From NCBI RefSeq assembly GCF_020539865.1, contig NZ_JAJBQV010000051.1, positions 1 to 9,448 of the forward strand: a stretch of DNA of 9,448 bases, read 5' to 3'. A program made the position numbers and the translations under genes. This document shows, piece by piece, positions 6,963 to 9,448 of the stretch; the stretch's first letter is position 1; each line of letters opens with the position of its first letter. Below the pieces are notes generated by a model. The model saw only the letters and a program-made list of their open reading frames with translations, did no database searches and was not told the DNA's origin. Origin of the DNA: Megasphaera elsdenii (GTDB lineage Bacteria > Bacillota > Negativicutes > Veillonellales > Megasphaeraceae).

Positions 6963-7708
6963 GACGTCTGCCTCCCATATAAGGCCTGCAGCCGGTCTTC
7001 TGTCCAGTCTGCCGGGGCCCCGTCAAAAAATATCCGTCCATCTTTCAACCCGATAATCCGGTCCGACCAGGTCCGTGCCTGTTCCACATTATGGCTGTTC
7101 ATGACGACGGTAAGGCCCTGTTCTTTTTGCAGCCTGCACATGAGCTCTAATACCTGCCGGGCTGTCAGCGGGTCCAGCGAGGCGACCGGTTCATCGGCCA
7201 GGAGAATCGTAGCATCCTGCATCAGCGTCCGGGCAATAGCTACACGCTGTTTCTGTCCTCCACTCAGGGCATGAGCCAGCGTCTGGCTGTATTCTTCCAT
7301 TCCCACAGCGTCCAATGCCGCCAGCGCTTTTTCTTTTTCCACCTGAGGGAAGAAACCTGACAGGGCCCGCCAGAGCGGAATCCGGGCCAAGCAGCCATTG
7401 AGCACATTCTGCAAACACGTACACGTATCGACAAGACAGAAATCTTGGAAAATCATGCCGACCCGCTGCTGAATAGTCCGTCGCTTCCGGCTTTTCAGCG
7501 TATCGAATCGAACTTCGTCAATCCAGACTTCTCCTGAATCAGGACATACCATATGATTGAACAGGCGAAGCAGCGTTGTCTTACCGGCACCGCTGGGACC
7601 GATGACCGATACGAACTGTCCGGCCGGAATCGTAAAAGATATATCACGCAGGACAGGCTTTCCTTTCTTATATGACTGGCAGATGTGTTTTAATTCCAGC
7701 ATAGCCAT
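6959..7708 (-). CDS. phnC: PhnC-type ABC transporter ATP-binding protein
   Basis: A 249-residue ATPase that drives the importer from the cytoplasmic face. Walker A GPSGAGKTT at 37-45, Q-loop Gln88, signature LSGGQ at 148-152, Walker B ILLADEP at 168-174, switch His206; all are intact. The ATG at 7708 is preferred because GGGGA sits 6 nt upstream. A longer reading from GTG 7726 would put that ribosome binding site inside the gene. It lies 22 nt after phnD and overlaps phnE by 4 nt, so the three genes form one operon. The family imports phosphonates, phosphate or phosphite; the ATPase does not decide the substrate. Confidence 0.92.
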   Translation of the reverse strand: MAMLELKHICQSYKKGKPVLRDISFTIPAGQFVSVIGPSGAGKTTLLRLFNHMVCPDSGEVWIDEVRFDTLKSRKRRTIQQRVGMIFQDFCLVDTCTCLQNVLNGCLARIPLWRALSGFFPQVEKEKALAALDAVGMEEYSQTLAHALSGGQKQRVAIARTLMQDATILLADEPVASLDPLTARQVLELMCRLQKEQGLTVVMNSHNVEQARTWSDRIIGLKDGRIFFDGAPADWTEDRLQALYGRQTS

Positions 7709-7730
7709 GATTCTTCCCCTTTTCACATCA

Positions 7731-8762
7731 TTATTTCAATTCTTTTTGAACTTTTCGTTCGCCATCATAATCCGAACTCTGTGCCCAATCATATCCTTTA
7801 TGCCCCAGTGTCTGTAATACCTTCAAGCCTTCATCGGTCTTTCCGATTTCAATGAGCGATTCGCCCAGAGCCTTGCGGAAATTTTCATCCTGCATGACCT
7901 TGCTGGTCTTGCTGACACTGACCGTATCATTATAAATCTTATCCGTTACGCCAATGACGCCGGTCTGAGACCAGATATCCGCCGTACCGCCAAACTTTTC
8001 CTGCCAGTTTTTGGCCATATGGGCGCGGATATGTGAATAAGCCACGATGACATCCACCTGTCCCGATGCCAGGCGCGCTGTCAAAGTCGTATATGAATCA
8101 GACTGTACGACATGGGACAGATCAGAAATCTTCTTGCCATAATTATCCTTCAACCACAATGACGGATACAGATACCCCGAAGCAGATGCCGGACTCATGA
8201 CGCCCCAGGTCAAGTCATTCAATTCATCCCATGTTGGCTTTTCCCCCCGTTTTACCTTGGCAAGAAGCGCCTGCCCTTTGGCACTGGGTCCGACAACGAT
8301 TGCCGATCGATAATATTTTACCAAATCCTTCTTGAACGCTTCCGGTGTGCCGTTATTCCAAACAGACAAATCTGTCGTATCCTTGTCAATGCCCTGGCGT
8401 AGAGCCGTCAACAGTACATCAACATCGTTGTCATACATGACATACGTAGCTCCGGAAATGAAACCCATATCGGCACTGCCCGAACTCAGCGCTTCCCCGA
8501 CAGCATTATAAGAGGTACCGACATTGATAGTTACTTTCTTGATATTGTATCCTTTTTCCTTCATTTTTTCCTGAATCATCTTCCCCAGCGGTTCCGTTTT
8601 CGTCTGGATGGTATCAGCATCCTGATAGGGAGATACGGCGATTTTTAATTCTTCTACCTCTTTCGACCCGCTCTTCTGCATGTCGCTGCTGCCACAACCA
8701 GACAGGAATACACAACTCATAAGCAGTGCAGATATCAAGACTTGCCATTTTTTCATCATCAT
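7731..8762 (-). CDS. phnD: PhnD-type substrate-binding lipoprotein
   Basis: A 343-residue extracytoplasmic receptor. The N terminus has basic residues, a hydrophobic stretch and the lipobox LSGC with the lipidated cysteine at 23, so it is a membrane-anchored lipoprotein. The mature part is a type II periplasmic-binding fold: SPYQDAD at 44-50, FISGATYVMY at 101-110 and SPASASGYLYP at 190-200, the last two being typical ligand-contact segments of PhnD proteins. These bind phosphonate, phosphite or related oxyanions. The ligand here cannot be read from sequence, and the unusual leader leaves room for another. Three ATG codons in a row (8762, 8759, 8756) follow AGGAG by 3, 6 and 9 nt, so the real start is probably the second or third. 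Confidence 0.9.
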   Translation of the reverse strand: MMMKKWQVLISALLMSCVFLSGCGSSDMQKSGSKEVEELKIAVSPYQDADTIQTKTEPLGKMIQEKMKEKGYNIKKVTINVGTSYNAVGEALSSGSADMGFISGATYVMYDNDVDVLLTALRQGIDKDTTDLSVWNNGTPEAFKKDLVKYYRSAIVVGPSAKGQALLAKVKRGEKPTWDELNDLTWGVMSPASASGYLYPSLWLKDNYGKKISDLSHVVQSDSYTTLTARLASGQVDVIVAYSHIRAHMAKNWQEKFGGTADIWSQTGVIGVTDKIYNDTVSVSKTSKVMQDENFRKALGESLIEIGKTDEGLKVLQTLGHKGYDWAQSSDYDGERKVQKELK

Positions 8763-8995
8763 CGACTCCTCACAACAATATAATAATACACATTACAGCC
8801 ATACAAAAAAAAGAGAGGTCCCTGCGTCCCTCTCCGTACAACCAGTCCATGTGACAAAAAGGGACTATGATTTCCACATAACGGTCGGCATCTCTGGCAC
8901 CCTCTCAGTCCGGCACACGAACTCCCTCGCATGTTGGTCGTTAATATTACTATATAACAAATCCAGGGAGCTCCCCCAAGATTCATATTCAGACC
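8763..8995 (-). promoter_or_regulatory. Long structured leader of the phn operon, class unknown
   Basis: About 230 nt separate the predicted transcription start (near 8995) from phnD. The RNA has a GGGAGCTCCC palindrome (8966-8975), a CTCCCT arm pairing with AGGGAG (8965-8970 with 8922-8927), a conserved-looking GC-rich core (8881-8920, with CTGAGAGGG), a TATG...CATA hairpin (8866-8881) and an intrinsic terminator at the end. GTCCC (8865-8861) can pair either with GGACT just downstream or with GGGAC inside the terminator, so switching is possible. It does not match any riboswitch consensus I know in full. Confidence 0.55.
8805..8835 (-). terminator. Intrinsic terminator ahead of phnD
   Basis: On the minus strand GAGAGG (8834-8829) and CCTCTC (8818-8813) form a short GC-rich stem with a 10-nt loop, followed by a run of eight T. 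It lies 43 nt before phnD and within the same transcript, which makes it a regulated terminator candidate. Confidence 0.7.
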
Positions 8996-9001
8996 TCTTT
9001 T

Positions 9002-9030
9002 AGTATAATATATGCAATTTGCAAATTCAA
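9002..9030 (-). promoter_or_regulatory. Promoter of the phn operon
   Basis: Minus strand -35 TTGAAT (9025-9030) and -10 TATACT (9002-9007) are 17 bp apart. A perfect plus-strand TATAAT (9004-9009) overlaps the same -10, so the site may fire in both directions; the plus-strand -35 (TTCATA, 8982-8987) is weak. Confidence 0.65.
9016..9027. promoter_or_regulatory. Perfect palindrome AATTTGCAAATT between -35 and -10
   Basis: The 12-bp perfect palindrome lies within the spacer of the phn promoter, overlapping the -35 by three bases. A repressor dimer bound here would block RNA polymerase. The regulator is not in the window. Confidence 0.5.
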
Positions 9031-9084
9031 GGTAAACAATACCCGTCTTTCCCATTCTCTAATGCAGAAGCCATCGGGAATCTG

Positions 9085-9204
9085 ATGGTATTACGACCGT
9101 GTGCCATCTGTCATAAATTCCGGCTATCTCCAGGATTCACGCGGGACGCCTTAACAGGACGTCCCCTACCATATCGCATACAGGCGATGGAAAACACAAA
9201 ATAG
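9085..9204 (+). CDS. Possible 39-residue protein, family unknown
   Basis: From ATG 9085 the frame reads MVLRPCAICHKFRLSPGFTR and continues to MENTK, stopping at TAG 9204. A longer version from TTG 9019 would have 61 residues. Support comes from a terminator that begins at the stop codon, a plus-strand TATAAT at 9004-9009, and the recurrence of the VLRPCAICHKFR segment at 3917-3952 with a silent difference only. Against it are the lack of a clear ribosome binding site and the small size. CAICH fits the heme c motif CxxCH, but with no signal sequence this is probably chance; a metal-binding Cys pair is as likely. Function unknown. Confidence 0.3.
   Translation: MVLRPCAICHKFRLSPGFTRDALTGRPLPYRIQAMENTK
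9088..9123 (+). repeat. 36-bp repeat, copy 2
   Basis: It matches 3917-3952 at 35 of 36 positions. Here the sequence is not interrupted and runs on as CTATCTCCAGG, inside the small open frame. Confidence 0.7.
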
Positions 9205-9238
9205 CCGCCCAGGACTCCAATCTTAAGCGACTATTTTT
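9198..9238 (+). terminator. Intrinsic terminator at the end of the small frame
   Basis: AAAATAG-C-CGC (9198-9208) pairs with GCG-A-CTATTTT (9227-9237) with one mismatch, followed by TTGTGG. The stem also has A-rich flanks that would serve the minus strand. Its core (AGCCGCCC, then ATCTT) resembles the ABC-F leader terminator at 3788-3834 at about 19 of 26 positions. Confidence 0.65.
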
Positions 9239-9274
9239 GTGGTTCTTATTCGGTTGGTGCTAGCCACACAAAGG

Positions 9275-9303
9275 TAGACGATAAAGTATGCCTATGATAT
9301 ACT
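9275..9303 (+). promoter_or_regulatory. Promoter of the right-edge transcript
   Basis: The -35 TAGACG (9275-9280) and -10 TATACT (9298-9303), with TGA before it (extended -10), are 17 bp apart. The predicted start is near 9310. Confidence 0.6.
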
Positions 9304-9309
9304 AGCTTC

Positions 9310-9400
9310 GAGGTTCTGCCTAAAACGGTAGGCGGTTGGTCCCTTGCTTCCTAAGGAGGGATCTTGTGTGAACCCTCCAATCCATGGGAAAGGTGGTCCT
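9310..9400 (+). ncRNA. Structured 5' leader or small RNA, incomplete
   Basis: The RNA can fold as CTGCCTA (9316-9322) with TAGGCGG (9329-9335), then GGTCCCT (9338-9344) with AGGGATC (9357-9363). GGAGGG (9355-9360) can instead pair with CCCTCC (9373-9378), which excludes the second hairpin. A ribosome binding site (AAGGTGG, 9390-9396) and an ATG follow. The design resembles leaders of type I toxin messages, but I cannot name a family. Confidence 0.4.
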
Positions 9401-9448
9401 ATGTCAAGTTTGAGTACAAATTAAATTGAGGTTTCTATCAATCAGTTA
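9401..9448 (+). pseudogene. Start of a small frame with an early stop, cut by the window edge
   Basis: ATG 9401 has AAGGTGG 4 nt upstream and reads MSSLSTN before TAA at 9422-9424. The same frame then reads IEVSINQL to the window end. A small hydrophobic toxin-type peptide interrupted by a nonsense change would look like this, as would a short leader peptide before a second cistron. A second ATG at 9384 reads only nine codons in another frame. Confidence 0.3.

Noticed and set aside
7709..7726. GTG start for phnC giving 255 residues
   Set aside because: The strong GGGGA ribosome binding site would then lie inside the gene; ATG 7708 has it at proper spacing.
8881..8990. TPP (THI-box) riboswitch on the minus strand, suggested by CTGAGAGGG and GGGGGAGC
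   Set aside because: The essential CCTGAT and GCCAGCGTAGGGA half is missing after GACCGTT, so only part of the consensus is met.
9085..9204. Small c-type cytochrome, from the CAICH motif
   Set aside because: No signal peptide and no distal axial ligand context in a 39-residue frame; the motif alone is weak.

Overview
The window looks like chromosome of a low-GC but moderately GC-balanced anaerobe of the Firmicutes class Negativicutes, possibly Megasphaera or a relative. This is inferred from protein style only: a flavin D-lactate dehydrogenase-type oxidase, a long two-domain ABC-F ATPase and a PhnDCE transporter with a fused permease. I recognise no taxonomic marker gene.

Layout. Bases 1-149 hold the end of an intergenic region and a strong terminator. 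Three blocks on the minus strand follow: a GlcD/D-LDH family FAD oxidase (150-1556), an ABC-F ATPase (1819-3747) and a three-gene ABC importer phnD-phnC-phnE (8762 down to 5415). Between the ABC-F gene and the transporter sits one IS256-family insertion sequence on the plus strand (about 3953-5316). Its transposase is broken by two separate single-base losses. The last 450 bases hold the divergent control region of the transporter, a very small possible gene, a terminator, and the start of a strongly promoted, structured small transcript that runs off the window edge.

How the parts work together. PhnD (lipoprotein receptor), PhnC (ATPase) and PhnE (both permease domains in one chain) form a complete importer. 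Its ligand is not fixed by sequence; phosphonate, phosphite or another small anion are candidates. The operon has a good sigma-A promoter with a perfect 12-bp palindrome between its -35 and -10 boxes. A leader of about 230 nt follows and contains an intrinsic terminator, so two layers of control are likely. The ABC-F gene also has an intrinsic terminator between its promoter and its start codon, as expected for attenuation. The FAD oxidase is monocistronic.

Most interesting points: the unassigned leader of the phn operon; the ABC-F attenuator; an inverted repeat at the 5' end of the IS that would bury the transposase start codon only in read-through transcripts; a 36-bp repeat present next to the IS and again near 9100 that reads as the same peptide in one frame; and the structured toxin-like transcript at the right edge. 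No CRISPR array, tRNA or rRNA was seen.
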